Shown here: positions 10,435 to 22,348 of the stretch, piece by piece
Numbering within the stretch: the stretch's first letter is position 1
Layout of the letters: every line of letters begins with the position of its first letter
Assembly (NCBI RefSeq): GCF_000378445.1
Contig: NZ_KB899699.1
Span: forward strand, 62,001 to 126,000
Length of the DNA stretch: 64,000 nucleotides
Reading direction: 5' to 3'
Source of the DNA: Deinococcus aquatilis DSM 23025
GTDB taxonomy: Bacteria; Deinococcota; Deinococci; Deinococcales; Deinococcaceae
Position numbers and translations under genes: made by a program
The notes under the pieces: generated by a model
Database searches by the model: none
What the model saw: the letters and a program-made list of their open reading frames with translations, nothing else
What the model was told of the DNA's origin: nothing

Positions 10435-12039
10435 ATGACATTTCAACCTGAATTCCCGGTCGTCAGGCGTCCGGTCTATGCGCGGCGCGGGATGGTAGCG
10501 ACCTCGCAACCGCTGGCGGCGCAGGCGGGCCAGAGCGTGCTGGCAGCGGGCGGCAACGCTGTGGATGCAGCTATAGCCACTGCCGCCGCCCTGACTGTGC
10601 TGGAGCCGACCAGCAACGGCATCGGCGGCGACCTGTTCGCGCTGGTCTGGGCCGGGGGAGAGGTGCACGGCCTGAATGCCAGCGGCGCGGCCCCGGCAGC
10701 CCTGAGCCTGACGGCTCTGGAAGAGCGCCACAGGGGCCAGATGCCCAGGCACGGCTGGACACCCGTGACCGTACCCGGTGCTGTGCGCGGCTGGGCCGAC
10801 CTACATGCCCGCTTTGGCCGCCTGCCTTTTGCGGCAGTGCTGGCTCCAGCTATTGCCTATGCACGCGGGGGCTACCCGCTATCGCCTGTGCTGGCGGCAG
10901 GCTGGGCGCGGGCCATTCGCATTTACAGCAGTCTGAACCTGCCTGTGTTTGAGGAATGGTTTCGCACCTTCGCCCCGGCTGGTTTCACACCCACGCCGGG
11001 TGCCCTATGGGGCAGTGAAGCCCACGCCCGCACGCTGGAAGCCATTGCCGCCACACACGGCACGTCGTTTTATGAGGGCGATCTGGCCGCTCAGATAGAC
11101 GCCCATGCCCGCGCCACAGGTGGTTTATTGCGTTCGTCCGACCTCGCCGCTCACAGGTCCGAATGGGTGACGCCCATTTTTGCAGATTACATGGGCCACC
11201 GGGTTCACGAGATTCCACCCAACGGCCAGGGTATTGCCGCCCTGATCGCGTTGAATGTGCTGGACGGCCTGCCTCTGCCGGATCAATTCGGCGATCCGGT
11301 GGGCCTGCATCTACAGATTGAAGCCATGAAACGAGGATTTCACGACGCACACACGTTTATCGGTGATCCGCGTCATGTGCCTGTGGACGCCGCACATCTG
11401 CTGTCCAGCGTCAATGCTGCTGCCCACCGTAGCTACCTCGGCTCCGCTGCCCACGATCCCAGCACCCACGCGCCCAGCACGGGCGGCACGGTTTATCTCG
11501 CAACCGCTGACGATGAAGGCCAGATGGTCAGCCTGATCCAGAGCAACTACATGGGTTTTGGGAGCGGCGTCGTCGTGCCCGGCACAGGCATTGCGCTGCA
11601 CAATCGGGGCCACAATTTCAGCCTTCAGGCAGGTCATCCCAACGCCCTTGCCCCTGGACGCCGCCCCTACCACACGATTATTCCCGGTTTCCTGACCCGC
11701 ACAGACGGCACACCTGTCGGCCCGTTCGGGGTTATGGGCGGATTCATGCAGCCGCAGGGCCATCTGCAAGTGGTGCTGAATACCGTGCGCTACGGCATGA
11801 ATCCTCAACAGGCACTGGATGCCCCGCGCTGGCAATGGCTGGTGGGCAAAACAGTAGAGGTCGAACACGGCCTGCCCGCCGCCACCGCACGCGCTCTGGC
11901 TGCTCTCGGCCACGACGTGCGCGTGCAACTCGATTCCGGCTCGTTTGGCCGGGGCCAGATGATTCGCCGCGATCCGGTTACTGGCGTGCTGGAAGGCGGC
12001 ACGGAAAGTCGAACAGACGGACATATCGCGGCCTGGTGA
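10435..12039 (+). CDS. ggt: Gamma-glutamyltransferase family protein
   Basis: Ntn hydrolase that self-cleaves into two subunits and removes or transfers gamma-glutamyl groups. The N-terminal part has the GGNAVDAAIATAAALTVLEP and SNGIGGD motifs of the large subunit. The presumed cleavage site and Thr nucleophile lie in PSTGGTVYLAT, followed by the small-subunit stretch GQMVSLIQSNYMGFGSG. There is no signal peptide, so it resembles YwrD-type cytoplasmic enzymes more than periplasmic glutathione hydrolase. In a bacillithiol-making organism the natural substrate may not be glutathione. The leaderless promoter TAAGCT supports the ATG. Convergent with the SDR gene. Confidence 0.92.
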   Translation: MTFQPEFPVVRRPVYARRGMVATSQPLAAQAGQSVLAAGGNAVDAAIATAAALTVLEPTSNGIGGDLFALVWAGGEVHGLNASGAAPAALSLTALEERHRGQMPRHGWTPVTVPGAVRGWADLHARFGRLPFAAVLAPAIAYARGGYPLSPVLAAGWARAIRIYSSLNLPVFEEWFRTFAPAGFTPTPGALWGSEAHARTLEAIAATHGTSFYEGDLAAQIDAHARATGGLLRSSDLAAHRSEWVTPIFADYMGHRVHEIPPNGQGIAALIALNVLDGLPLPDQFGDPVGLHLQIEAMKRGFHDAHTFIGDPRHVPVDAAHLLSSVNAAAHRSYLGSAAHDPSTHAPSTGGTVYLATADDEGQMVSLIQSNYMGFGSGVVVPGTGIALHNRGHNFSLQAGHPNALAPGRRPYHTIIPGFLTRTDGTPVGPFGVMGGFMQPQGHLQVVLNTVRYGMNPQQALDAPRWQWLVGKTVEVEHGLPAATARALAALGHDVRVQLDSGSFGRGQMIRRDPVTGVLEGGTESRTDGHIAAW

Positions 12040-12125
12040 GGGAAAAACAGGCCATGAGCTGTGGCAGCGGAGCCTAGACCGTGCAGGGGCGCGGAGCAGA
12101 TAAAACGACGCTCCACGCGTCAGCC

Positions 12126-12965
12126 TCAGCCTGCCAGAACTGCCCCACCCACATAGCGTTCACTCAGCGCCCAGAGCCGCGCGGCTGCTCCGTCGTCCAG
12201 CGCCTGCGAGGTCGGCATCGTATCCCGGCTGTTGCTGTAGTAGCGCCCGGTGATCCCGTCGCCTCCCTCGGTTGCCAGATGCACAGTGGTTCTGGCTCCC
12301 TCTTCCGGCGAGATGGCGAAGCGATCGATCACGCCCCACAGTAAGGAGGCCGCGCCGCCGTTGTTGTGGGCGAACCCGCTGCGTACCATGCCGGGGTGCA
12401 GGCTGTTGCTGAGCAGTCCTGGTTCGCGCCGGGCGAGTTCGCGTGCAAACAGAATGTTGGCGAGTTTGCTCTGGCTGTAGGCGGCCCACCCGCTGTAGCC
12501 CGTGCGGAATTCAGGATCGTCGAAACGAATCCGGCCCATGCCGTGTGCCGCCGAGGCCACCGTGATGACCCGTGCGCCAGGGGTCGCCCGCAGCAGAGGC
12601 AGGAGTTCTTGCGTCAGCAAAAAAGGGGCGAGGTGGTTGAGCGCCCAGGTCAGCTCGATGCCCTCGCGTGATTCCTGCCGAGCAGAATAAAACGCACCAG
12701 CATTGTTGATCAGCACGTCCAGCGCGTCATGATTGCCCGCAAATTCGGCAGCGGCACGGCGCACCTGACTCAGTTCGCTCAGGTCGGCCAGGATCGTGCC
12801 CACAGCGTTCACTTCCCGCGCCACCCGCTCGGTTTTGGCAGCGTCGCGGCCCACGATCGTGACCCGTGCGCCCCTATTCGCCAGCTCCCGTGCCGTCACC
12901 AGTCCAATGCCGTTGGTGGCCCCCGTGACCAGTACTGTTTTGCCTGCCAGATCGCCGTAACTCAT
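12126..12965 (-). CDS. Short-chain dehydrogenase/reductase
   Basis: NAD(P)-dependent oxidoreductase with a Rossmann fold. Cofactor motif TGATNGIG at residues 14-21, LINNAGAF, and the catalytic YSQSK with a preceding Ser in the [10 protein letters not shown] strand. The pattern resembles retinol dehydrogenase/WW-oxidoreductase-like SDRs; the substrate is unknown. The frame is open to 13037, but ATG 12965 gives a standard N-terminus and is 6 bases after TATGCT (12972-12977, minus), a leaderless promoter. Confidence 0.9.
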   Translation of the reverse strand: MSYGDLAGKTVLVTGATNGIGLVTARELANRGARVTIVGRDAAKTERVAREVNAVGTILADLSELSQVRRAAAEFAGNHDALDVLINNAGAFYSARQESREGIELTWALNHLAPFLLTQELLPLLRATPGARVITVASAAHGMGRIRFDDPEFRTGYSGWAAYSQSKLANILFARELARREPGLLSNSLHPGMVRSGFAHNNGGAASLLWGVIDRFAISPEEGARTTVHLATEGGDGITGRYYSNSRDTMPTSQALDDGAAARLWALSERYVGGAVLAG

Positions 12966-13042
12966 GCATACAGCATAGGCGGCGCAGGCAGCGTGTGGCG
13001 CGGGAAGGCTGACAATGTGGGGCAAAGCTCCGGGCAATAGGT

Positions 13043-13079
13043 GGTGGGCCGTGACTACCTTTGCAGTTCACGGCCCACC
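13043..13079 (-). terminator. Hairpin after the acyl-CoA dehydrogenase gene
   Basis: GGTGGGCCGTGA (13043-13054) pairs perfectly with 13068-13079 around a 13-base loop. It lies 18 bp past the stop of the minus-strand gene. The 12-bp stem is strong but the T-tract is poor, so it may be a 3' stabiliser as much as a terminator. Confidence 0.5.
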
Positions 13080-13096
13080 CCTCAAGCTTTACGGCT

Positions 13097-14233
<1,137 letters not shown>

Positions 14234-14499
14234 GAGGCACTCCTAGAGGGATGGGGAGGAGAGAAGGTTTTGAACTGAGTCCAATCTACCAGATTTGAAG
14301 CCGTTCAGAAGCGCAGTCGGCAACCGGATATGTATGCGCGTAGGCAAGGCACAAGGGGGTGCGTTAGTAGGGAATAACCAATAAGAGTCGGGCAGAGGAG
14401 AGATGGACAGCTCAGCACATTGCCCACCAAGAGTTAGTTTGGAATAACAAAACCAACCATCAGCCATTGTAATTTTGCATTTGCCTCAAACCACCGGCG
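14234..14499. other. Spacer upstream of the acyl-CoA dehydrogenase
   Basis: About 265 bp, AT-richer than the genes. It carries the AGGAG ribosome site at its left end, TAGATT as a possible minus-strand -10, and GGAATAACCAA (14371-14381) with a near copy at 14441, which recurs at 36224. No gene is supported. Confidence 0.4.
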
Positions 14500-15399
14500 C
14501 TACAAACTCAATTGCACCATCAGCCGTTCCATCGTCACACCCGCATCCAGCCCGCGCTTCATTGCCAGATCGGCATCCAGAATCCGGCTCAGATGGGCGC
14601 GAATCTTGCCTTCGTTCAGACGCCGGGCCACATCCAGTGCCTTTTTCGCCGGGTAGGGTTTGACGCCCAGGCGTTGTGCAGCGGCGGCCTCAGTGATGCG
14701 GCCCTCCTCCTGAAGCAGCGCCACGCAGCGGGCCACTAGCGCGTATTGCCACACCACCGCGCCCATCAACTTGAAGGGATCTTCGCCCGAGGCGATCAGG
14801 CGGCGAAGTTGCATCACGGCCTCGCCCGGACGCCCAGCCGTGGCCGCACCCAACATGGCGAAGCTGTCGCCGGGGGGTTCGCGCCCCACGACACGTTGCA
14901 CAGCGTCCCTTGCAAACGGCCCGTCGATCAGTGTGAGTTTGGTCAGTTCAGAAGCGATACCTGCGAGGTCGGAGCCAAACACCTCGGCCAGATACAGGGC
15001 CGCGTCTCTGTCCAGTTTCAGGCCCATTTTCTTGGCCCGCACGGTCACCCAGCCCGCCACATCGCCCGTTTTGGCTGGAGCCGCCGACGCGATCTGCTCA
15101 CCCACGCTGTACACCTTCAGGCGGGTGGCAGGCGGCGCTTCGTCCAGAATGGCAACAGTCACCTCTGCTGAAGCAAGCAGCTCCAGAAGTGCTTTATCAG
15201 GCTTTACGCCGTCAAAATCCACGATCACGCCGCCGTCACCGAACAGGCCGGGCGAGAGGTGGGGGCGCAGCGCCTCAGCGGTCACGTCATCGCCGCCCAT
15301 GCGGGGCAATTCACGGGGGTTCAGGCCACGTGCCATCAGGGTGTCGCGGAGCGTTTCCTCGGCCAGAAAGCGGTTGCCAGTAAACACGAGCAGGCTCAA
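14500..15399 (-). CDS. holA: DNA polymerase III subunit delta
   Basis: Clamp-loader subunit that opens the beta sliding clamp. 299 residues; the N-terminal FTGNRFLAEETLRD corresponds to the delta start, with SDLAGIASELTKLTL and VVGREPPGDSFAMLGAATAGRPGEAVMQ typical of the middle of HolA. The start is TTG 15399, which overlaps the stop of the upstream kinase gene (TTGA). Such tight coupling of a replication subunit to a protein kinase is unusual. Confidence 0.88.
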   Translation of the reverse strand: MSLLVFTGNRFLAEETLRDTLMARGLNPRELPRMGGDDVTAEALRPHLSPGLFGDGGVIVDFDGVKPDKALLELLASAEVTVAILDEAPPATRLKVYSVGEQIASAAPAKTGDVAGWVTVRAKKMGLKLDRDAALYLAEVFGSDLAGIASELTKLTLIDGPFARDAVQRVVGREPPGDSFAMLGAATAGRPGEAVMQLRRLIASGEDPFKLMGAVVWQYALVARCVALLQEEGRITEAAAAQRLGVKPYPAKKALDVARRLNEGKIRAHLSRILDADLAMKRGLDAGVTMERLMVQLSL

Positions 15400-16241
15400 G
15401 CGATTTCCCCGACGGTCATTCCCTCGATTACCGCAGTTTCATATGGCCCGCCAGAGGAAAAACCCAGTTGACGCCGCGCTGCCCACAACTGCCGCAGCAT
15501 TTCGCAGGCGCTGTCTGGACGTCCATCAGGATCGCGGTCTAGGGCCGCCAGCATCACCGGGTGCAGTTCAGGCGGGCCGGGCAGAGCGGCACGGCGCTCG
15601 TGGATGCCAGCCAGCCAGCCCAGGGCATCCTCATAGGGTGGATGCCCAGCCAGGCAGTCGAACATCAGAACGGCCACGGAATACAGGTCGCTGCGGGGGT
15701 CGCCCCGCACGCCTTTAAACTGTTCTGGAGCCATAAAGTGTGGTGTGCCCATGCGCGTACCGCTGTGGATATCACGGGGCAGGGTACGGGCGTGGCTCAT
15801 GCCGAAGTCGATGACCCGCACCGAGTCGGCCCGTAATGGCCCCCGCATCAGCAACACATTCTCCGGCTTGAGGTCTTGATGGGTGACGCCCCGCGAATGC
15901 AGGTGGGCAGCGGCGTGCAGCACGCCCATTGCCACAGCGCTCGTTTCATCTGCCGACAGGGGGCCGCAGAGCGCCAGATCCCGCAACGTACCGCCTGGAA
16001 TAAAAGGAAACAGCAATTGAGTAGGAGTGCGGGCCAGCAGGGGGACCACCAGAGGGTGATCCAGCATGGCGGCGATCTGGCCTTCATGTCCAAAGCGTTC
16101 CCGAATATCGGGGTCCGAGGTCAGGAGGGTCTTGATAAACACGCTCTGGCCGCGCCATTCGCCCGTTTCACTCAGCACGCCGCCCCTCGCTGCAACAGTG
16201 CATGGGGTTTCAATACATTGCGAATCGGATAAATCTAACAC
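15396..16241 (-). CDS. Small serine/threonine protein kinase
   Basis: Soluble Hanks-type kinase of 281 residues with almost no extra domains. It has the ATP-binding Lys (K37 in FIKTLL), catalytic loop HQDLKPEN (121-128; Arg of HRD replaced by Gln), DFG (145-147), GTPHFMAPEQ (165-174) and SDLYSVAVLMFDCLAGHPPY. A canonical GxGxxG loop is not recognisable, though catalytic Lys and Asp are kept, so activity is likely. No membrane segment or PASTA domain. It starts at GTG 16241 and its TGA overlaps the holA TTG, making a kinase-holA operon. Confidence 0.9.
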   Translation of the reverse strand: MLDLSDSQCIETPCTVAARGGVLSETGEWRGQSVFIKTLLTSDPDIRERFGHEGQIAAMLDHPLVVPLLARTPTQLLFPFIPGGTLRDLALCGPLSADETSAVAMGVLHAAAHLHSRGVTHQDLKPENVLLMRGPLRADSVRVIDFGMSHARTLPRDIHSGTRMGTPHFMAPEQFKGVRGDPRSDLYSVAVLMFDCLAGHPPYEDALGWLAGIHERRAALPGPPELHPVMLAALDRDPDGRPDSACEMLRQLWAARRQLGFSSGGPYETAVIEGMTVGEIA

Positions 16242-16854
16242 GTCGTTCTATTTAACCACGAAAATTGTACACAACAGTGGTGCTCGGTTCAGTTCAACTC
16301 TTCCTCTTCTCTAAAGTTTGCGTCTCAAGGGAAACGATACGCAGAAAAGAAGTGTTAGGCCGGTCACTCCGGCACCGAATATTGCCATTCTGTACCTGAT
16401 AAATTGCGGAAAATGCCAATTGAAACGTTTGGTCAGCTATCTGACTCGCTTTAGCATCTCTTTATGCAGCCAAGTGAGATCAGACTCGGCAGCTTTACTC
16501 TGAACTCTCTGAACTTGCCTGTTATGCCGTCCAACGCGGTCGGCGTGTGGCTCAGGCAGCTCTACAGGAGATTATTTCTGCACTTATCTGACCTGAGTAT
16601 CGCGCCCAGCTGATCCACTCCTAAAGAATAACAGAACATTTGGTCAGAGTGTTGACATTTGGCCTCAGCGAAATGATCCTTCTGGCTTGGGTCGCTCCAA
16701 CACGCAGTTTTCCAGATCTACATGACACCAGAGAACAGCTTCAACCAGAAACTGAAAGGGCGTCAATCGGCTTCCAAGGTCATGTGTGAAGTCACCAGCA
16801 GCATGAGAAAACCACCCCTGACTGCTGGGGTGGCCTTCCTCAACGACGACTGAT
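16242..16854. other. 613-bp region without an intact gene
   Basis: GC is lower than in the flanks and all frames are short. Near 16480-16590 one plus frame reads LYSELSELACYAVQRGRRVAQAALQE before stops, which could be a decayed gene. TTGACA (16651-16656) could be a -35 box but the -10 at 17 bp is weak. The right end holds the terminator at 16812-16833. Nothing firmer is supported. Confidence 0.45.
16812..16833 (-). terminator. Rho-independent terminator of the secreted protein gene
   Basis: On the minus strand CCACCCC-AGCAGTCA-GGGGTGG followed by TTTTCTC, 21 bp past the stop of the 16855-17367 gene. Confidence 0.75.
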
Positions 16855-17367
16855 TCAGTTGACGCGGATGCTGTTCGCCAGATTCCGGACCACCGCTTCG
16901 TTCTTGCTGTAGTCCTTCACATTGCCGGAAATGGTCACGACCAACATCCGGTTGCCCGCACTGGTGACAAGCAACTCACGGCGCTGGTCATCGCCCTTGC
17001 CGGGGGTGGTGAACACGAACTGTGCCCAGGAGCCGCCCCCGAACTGCATCAGATTGGCCTTCAGCGATTTGATGCCTGTTACCTGAGAACGGATAACGGC
17101 AGGAAACTGCGCGACCAGGCCTTCGATTTCGCTGGCAGCCAGTCTGCTTTCACGCCACTCGAAAGCCACCGTGACTTTGCGGTCTTCGGTGATGAAGACA
17201 TAGGCCGGACGGGTGGCCGGGTTGGGGAAGGTCGTCTGCAGGAACGACTGGTTGAGTTCTGCTAATTTGGCGTTCGGCTCTACCGTTACCGGCAGATTGG
17301 GAAGGTTGACGGGCGCGGCGAACGCGAGGCCCATCATCAGGGTCAGGGAGAGGAGCACTTGCTTCAT
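16855..17367 (-). CDS. Secreted protein of unknown function
   Basis: 170 residues with an N-terminal signal peptide (MKQVLLSLTLMMGLAFAAP, cleavage likely after AFA). The mature region of about 150 residues alternates predicted beta strands and polar loops, has no Cys, and ends with NEAVVRNLANSIRVN, similar in style to DcrB/PsbP-like export proteins, but I cannot assign a family. It stands alone with its own terminator. Confidence 0.75.
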   Translation of the reverse strand: MKQVLLSLTLMMGLAFAAPVNLPNLPVTVEPNAKLAELNQSFLQTTFPNPATRPAYVFITEDRKVTVAFEWRESRLAASEIEGLVAQFPAVIRSQVTGIKSLKANLMQFGGGSWAQFVFTTPGKGDDQRRELLVTSAGNRMLVVTISGNVKDYSKNEAVVRNLANSIRVN

Positions 17368-17462
17368 GTCCCTTTACCCTACTCAAACTGGCGTGTCTCC
17401 TCATGAATCGCGGGTGAGGAACGTGCGATTCCCATCAAAAACGGATCAACTGACGGTCTGAA

Positions 17463-19055
17463 TCATGTGGTTTTGCCCACAAAGTCGGCGGCGCGTGCCC
17501 CGATCATCATGCTGGTGGCATTGGTATTGGCGTGAATGATGCGCGGCATCACCGAAGCGTCGGCTACCCACAACCCCTGCGTGCCGTGTACCCCCAACTG
17601 GCGGTTGACCACCGCGCCGTCTCCGTCTCCAAGCGCAGCCGTTCCCACCGGGTGATAGAGCGTGGCGCATTCCTGCCGCACGAATTCGGCCAACTCCGCG
17701 TCCGAGTCCAGCGCCCTGCCCGGCAACGCCTCTCCCGCATTGACCTGTCTTAGCCCCTCACCCGCCGCAATTTCCCGTGCCTGCCGGATGCCCGACACTA
17801 GCGCCCGGACGTCGCGTTCATCACTCAGATACTGCGGGTCGATACGCGGCGCGGCCAGAGGATCAGCGCTGCTGAGGCCGATGCGCCCGCTGCTGTACGG
17901 CTCCACCAACACTGGGCCGACCGTAAAATGCCAGCCGTCGGCCCGCTGAAAGCCGTGATCGCGGAAGTAGGCCGGGCCAAAGTGATATTGCAGGTCAGCA
18001 TGGGGCAGATCCGGCGCAGAACGCACGAAAGCACTCGCCTCGGCAATGTTGCTGGCAAGCGGCCCGGTGCGGTTCAGAAGCCACTGCGCAAACGCTGCCC
18101 CTTCCGAGCCGCCGTCCAGTGACTGCACCTTTGACCTGAAGATGACGGGAACAGCCAGATGATCCTGCAACCCCTCGCCCACGCCCGGCAGATTCACGCG
18201 CACACCGATTCCATGCCGTTTCAGTTCCGCCTCTGGCCCCACTCCCGACAGCATCAGCAACTGTGGCGTCTGAATCGCGCCCGCCGCCAGCACCACGCCT
18301 CCCGCCGGAGCGTCCAGCGTACGCCCCTGCCAGCGCAGCCGCACGCCCACGGCCCGCGTGCCTTCCCACAAGATTTCCAGCACCTGTGCCCCGGTCAGCA
18401 CCGTGAGATTCGGGTGGTTCAGCACAGGCCGCAGAAAGGCCCGGAACGCACTCTGTCGCTCGCCTTTGTGGTGGTTGCTTTCCAGAATCCCCGCACCTTC
18501 CAGTGTGCCGTGATTGAAACTGGACACCGCAGGCACACCGAGAACGCTGCTGGCCGCCTGCACGAAGGCGTGACTGAGGTCGTGGGACGCCGCCCGGTGG
18601 CCGACCGCCAGTTCTCCCGCCCCGCCCCGAAACTCGCCCGCTTCACCGGTAAACTTTTCGATGCCCCGGAAGGCAGGCAGCACGTCTTTCCAGCGCCAGC
18701 CCTCGCCCCAGCCGTCGAAATCATCCTTCGATCCCCGGATATAGATGGTGGCATTGATGGCGCTGCTGCCGCCCAACACCTTGCCACGCGGCCAGAAAAA
18801 GCGCCGTCCGCCCGCGTGAGGCTGTTCTACGGTTTCAAAGGCCCAGTCCACGCCCGTTTTGAACAGTTTGGGAAAGGCCGCAGGCGCACGGATCAGCAGG
18901 CCCGTGCCAGGTTGGGTGTCGGAGCCGCCCGCCTCCAGCAGCAGCACCCGTGCCCCGGCGTCCAGCAACCGCCGCGCCAGTACGCAGCCACCCGAACCCG
19001 CCCCCACGATGATCACGTCTGCTGGTATTGCCGTGCTTCCGGTCTGGGCTGTCAT
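17463..19055 (-). CDS. GMC-family oxidoreductase (choline dehydrogenase-like)
   Basis: FAD flavoenzyme oxidising an alcohol to an aldehyde. The N-terminal ADP-binding motif IIVGAGSGGCVLARRL is followed by GMC signature 1 (WPRGKVLGGSSAINATIYIRG) and the second signature around GAIQTPQLLMLSGVGP. The C-terminal YHPVGTAALG and HANTNATSMMIG hold the catalytic His and its partner. 530 residues from ATG 19055. Upstream codons to 19223 are ignored because TATACT (19064-19069, minus) ends 8 bases before this ATG. No betaine aldehyde dehydrogenase is adjacent, so choline is not a safe substrate call. Confidence 0.92.
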   Translation of the reverse strand: MTAQTGSTAIPADVIIVGAGSGGCVLARRLLDAGARVLLLEAGGSDTQPGTGLLIRAPAAFPKLFKTGVDWAFETVEQPHAGGRRFFWPRGKVLGGSSAINATIYIRGSKDDFDGWGEGWRWKDVLPAFRGIEKFTGEAGEFRGGAGELAVGHRAASHDLSHAFVQAASSVLGVPAVSSFNHGTLEGAGILESNHHKGERQSAFRAFLRPVLNHPNLTVLTGAQVLEILWEGTRAVGVRLRWQGRTLDAPAGGVVLAAGAIQTPQLLMLSGVGPEAELKRHGIGVRVNLPGVGEGLQDHLAVPVIFRSKVQSLDGGSEGAAFAQWLLNRTGPLASNIAEASAFVRSAPDLPHADLQYHFGPAYFRDHGFQRADGWHFTVGPVLVEPYSSGRIGLSSADPLAAPRIDPQYLSDERDVRALVSGIRQAREIAAGEGLRQVNAGEALPGRALDSDAELAEFVRQECATLYHPVGTAALGDGDGAVVNRQLGVHGTQGLWVADASVMPRIIHANTNATSMMIGARAADFVGKTT

Positions 19056-19411
19056 GTGTAGAAAGTATAGAGCCGCATTTATGCCAACTTCCTTGCTGAC
19101 CAGATAGGCAGAATAGCGAATTCGCTTGAACCCCCATCTGGGTGGATTTAGTTTGAACAGATTCGCAGAGTTTCGCTGAGTAGTTCTACGGCGATGCAGT
19201 GGCGCAGAATAAGCCTGTTTCACAAGTCTGCGGGTGTCCTGCGGAACTGGTTTAGACGTGGACGCACAGTCTGTACGATCAGCCTCTCTCTTGCCGGTGT
19301 TCCGTACACCGATGAACCTCTATATCCTTCATTCTTGTGAGATCGAGCCTGCGATTGACCGTCTGAGCAGCCCCCATATTTACCCCGCGCCCTTGCTCTA
19401 AACTTCCCTCC
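19056..19411. other. Divergent promoter region, no gene
   Basis: 356 bp between the divergent GMC oxidoreductase and argJ genes. It has leaderless -10 boxes at both ends (TATACT, minus, and TAAACT at 19399-19404, plus, 7 bases before the argJ ATG). The interior is of lower GC and carries no gene, repeat or hairpin that I can support. Confidence 0.5.
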
Positions 19412-20560
<1,149 letters not shown>

Positions 20561-20630
20561 GGCGGGTGCGCCGACTTGAGCCAACGCTCACGCGGCCTGC
20601 TCCTGTGGGGTCTGGGGAGTAGCGTGGGCT

Positions 20631-21407
20631 ATGTCTATTTCTGCCCCGTCGCGCCCGCCTCCATCGGCGCTGGCCCGTCCTCTCGATCCGGCGGTGCCCT
20701 CCAACCGCTTTGCTGTGGCCGGACTGCTGGTGGGCACATTGGCAGCGCGGCTGTCGGGGCGCAGTTGGCCTGCCAGCCTCGGCATCGGTGGGGCCGGATT
20801 TACCGCGTGGGCCACCGCCCGCGAGCTGGACCCCGACCATCCCGATACCGCCAACGCCGCGCTTCCGTTGGCCGCGTTCGTGGCCCTGATCGGCGGCCCG
20901 GTCAATCCTCTGGCCGGAATGGGCGTCATGAGTGGGCTGCGCGTCCTGGCGGGCACCACCGGTCAGGCGCCTACCCCCTCAGATGAAATGGCGCTGGGCG
21001 TGCAGGCAGGTCTGGCGGCCCTGACGGGGGAGAGGTTCTCGGCCTTCGTGCCCGGTCTGGCTCTGGCGCTGTCGGGCCATGTGCCGCCGCAAGCCGCCGC
21101 CCTGACGCTGGCTCCCGCCCTTGCGCCCGCCCTCAGGCCGGGGCAGGGCCGCAGCGTGGCTGCCGATCTGCTCAGCCTCGCCGCCCTGGGATTGGCCGCC
21201 ACCCTGGTCACGCCCGAACGCATTTCCAGCACCGCTGACCACGGTAGGCACCGCCTCGATGACGACCACCTGCGCCTGACCCGGCAACTGGCCGCAGGTA
21301 CTTTGGTCCTCGGTCTGCTGGGGCGGCAGTCTCGCTCTTTGGTTCCGTTGGCGGCGGCAGCCTTCAGCGTCGGCTTGAGGCGAACTGGCTTCATCAAGAT
21401 TCCCTAA
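20631..21407 (+). CDS. Ala/Leu-rich membrane protein of unknown function
   Basis: 258 residues, strongly enriched in Ala, Leu, Gly and Pro, with about five possible membrane segments (near residues 28-44, 77-97, 140-153, 185-200 and 223-238). An interrupted hydrophilic patch HGRHRLDDDHLRLTRQ precedes the last helix. I do not recognise a family. It lies 70 bp after argJ on the same strand and may be read with it. Confidence 0.6.
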   Translation: MSISAPSRPPPSALARPLDPAVPSNRFAVAGLLVGTLAARLSGRSWPASLGIGGAGFTAWATARELDPDHPDTANAALPLAAFVALIGGPVNPLAGMGVMSGLRVLAGTTGQAPTPSDEMALGVQAGLAALTGERFSAFVPGLALALSGHVPPQAAALTLAPALAPALRPGQGRSVAADLLSLAALGLAATLVTPERISSTADHGRHRLDDDHLRLTRQLAAGTLVLGLLGRQSRSLVPLAAAAFSVGLRRTGFIKIP

Positions 21408-21475
21408 ATCGCCACTGCCCAGAATGCTGCCCTTTCTGACATCCTTGGTCGATTGGTTCTGTTTACCATGCGCCC

Positions 21476-22234
21476 ATGACCGGACTTCCCAGACAACTCA
21501 CGCTTTTGCTGGCAACCCTGTTGACCCTGGTGATGAATTACCTCAGCAACGCCCTGCCCCTGTTCGGCAACAGCAACGGCGAGGTCAGTGACAGCCTGCC
21601 CAACGCCTTTACCCCGGCTGGCCTGACCTTTGCCATCTGGGGGCCGATTTTTCTGGGTTTGCTGGCCTTCGCGGTGTATCAGGCTTTGCCCGCCCAGCGT
21701 GGTCCGCGCCATGACCGTCTATTCTGGCCTTTCCTGCTGGGCAACCTGCTGAATGTGTCGTGGCTGCTGGCCTTCCAGAGCCTGAATTTCGGCCTGAGCG
21801 TGGGCATCATGCTGGCCCTGCTGCTGAGCCTGATCTGGTTGTACCTCACGGTACGCGGCCTCAAGCCACAGGGCGCGGAACTCCTGACCCTTCAACTGCC
21901 TGCCAGCCTCTACCTGGGCTGGATCAGCGTGGCGACCATCGCCAACATCACCGCCTTTCTGGTCAGCATCGGCGTGACTCAGGGCCTGCTGGGGCTGGGT
22001 GCTCAGGCATGGTCGGCGGTGCTGGTGGTCATCGCGGCCCTCATCGGCGTGTTCTTTCTGGCCCGCTTCCGCGATTACGCCTTTGCGGTGGTGTTGCTGT
22101 GGTCGTTTTATGGCGTGTACGCGGCCCGCCCGGAAGTCAACACCGTGGTGATCGCGGTAGCGCTGGCAGCAGCCCTTCTGGTGGTTTTGGGCGGCGCGGC
22201 CTCTGCACGGCGCGGGCGCAATACGCTGATTTAG
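21476..22234 (+). CDS. Tryptophan-rich sensory protein / TspO-MBR-like membrane protein
   Basis: 252 residues with about seven hydrophobic segments. The N-terminal half has the typical pattern of the bacterial tryptophan-rich sensory group related to TspO: MNYLSNALPLFG, then NAFTPAGLTFAIWGPIFLGL and VYQALP. Family members bind tetrapyrroles or are uncharacterised; the substrate here is unknown. TACCAT (21464-21469) ends 6 bases before the ATG, indicating a leaderless mRNA. Confidence 0.75.
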   Translation: MTGLPRQLTLLLATLLTLVMNYLSNALPLFGNSNGEVSDSLPNAFTPAGLTFAIWGPIFLGLLAFAVYQALPAQRGPRHDRLFWPFLLGNLLNVSWLLAFQSLNFGLSVGIMLALLLSLIWLYLTVRGLKPQGAELLTLQLPASLYLGWISVATIANITAFLVSIGVTQGLLGLGAQAWSAVLVVIAALIGVFFLARFRDYAFAVVLLWSFYGVYAARPEVNTVVIAVALAAALLVVLGGAASARRGRNTLI

Positions 22235-22235
22235 G

Positions 22236-22263
22236 CTGTGGGGCGTGGGCTGTAGATTGTAGG
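22236..22263 (+). repeat. Four degenerate heptamers
   Basis: CTGTGGG, GCGTGGG, CTGTAGA, TTGTAGG in tandem, starting 2 bp after the preceding stop codon. Same unit as the 25043-25070 array. Confidence 0.65.
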
Positions 22264-22348
22264 AACAGCAAACAGAAGAACAAACAAAGCGGCGTACCCA
22301 GACGAGGGACGCCGCTTTCCTCTGGCCCCGGTGCCGTACTCTGCACTC

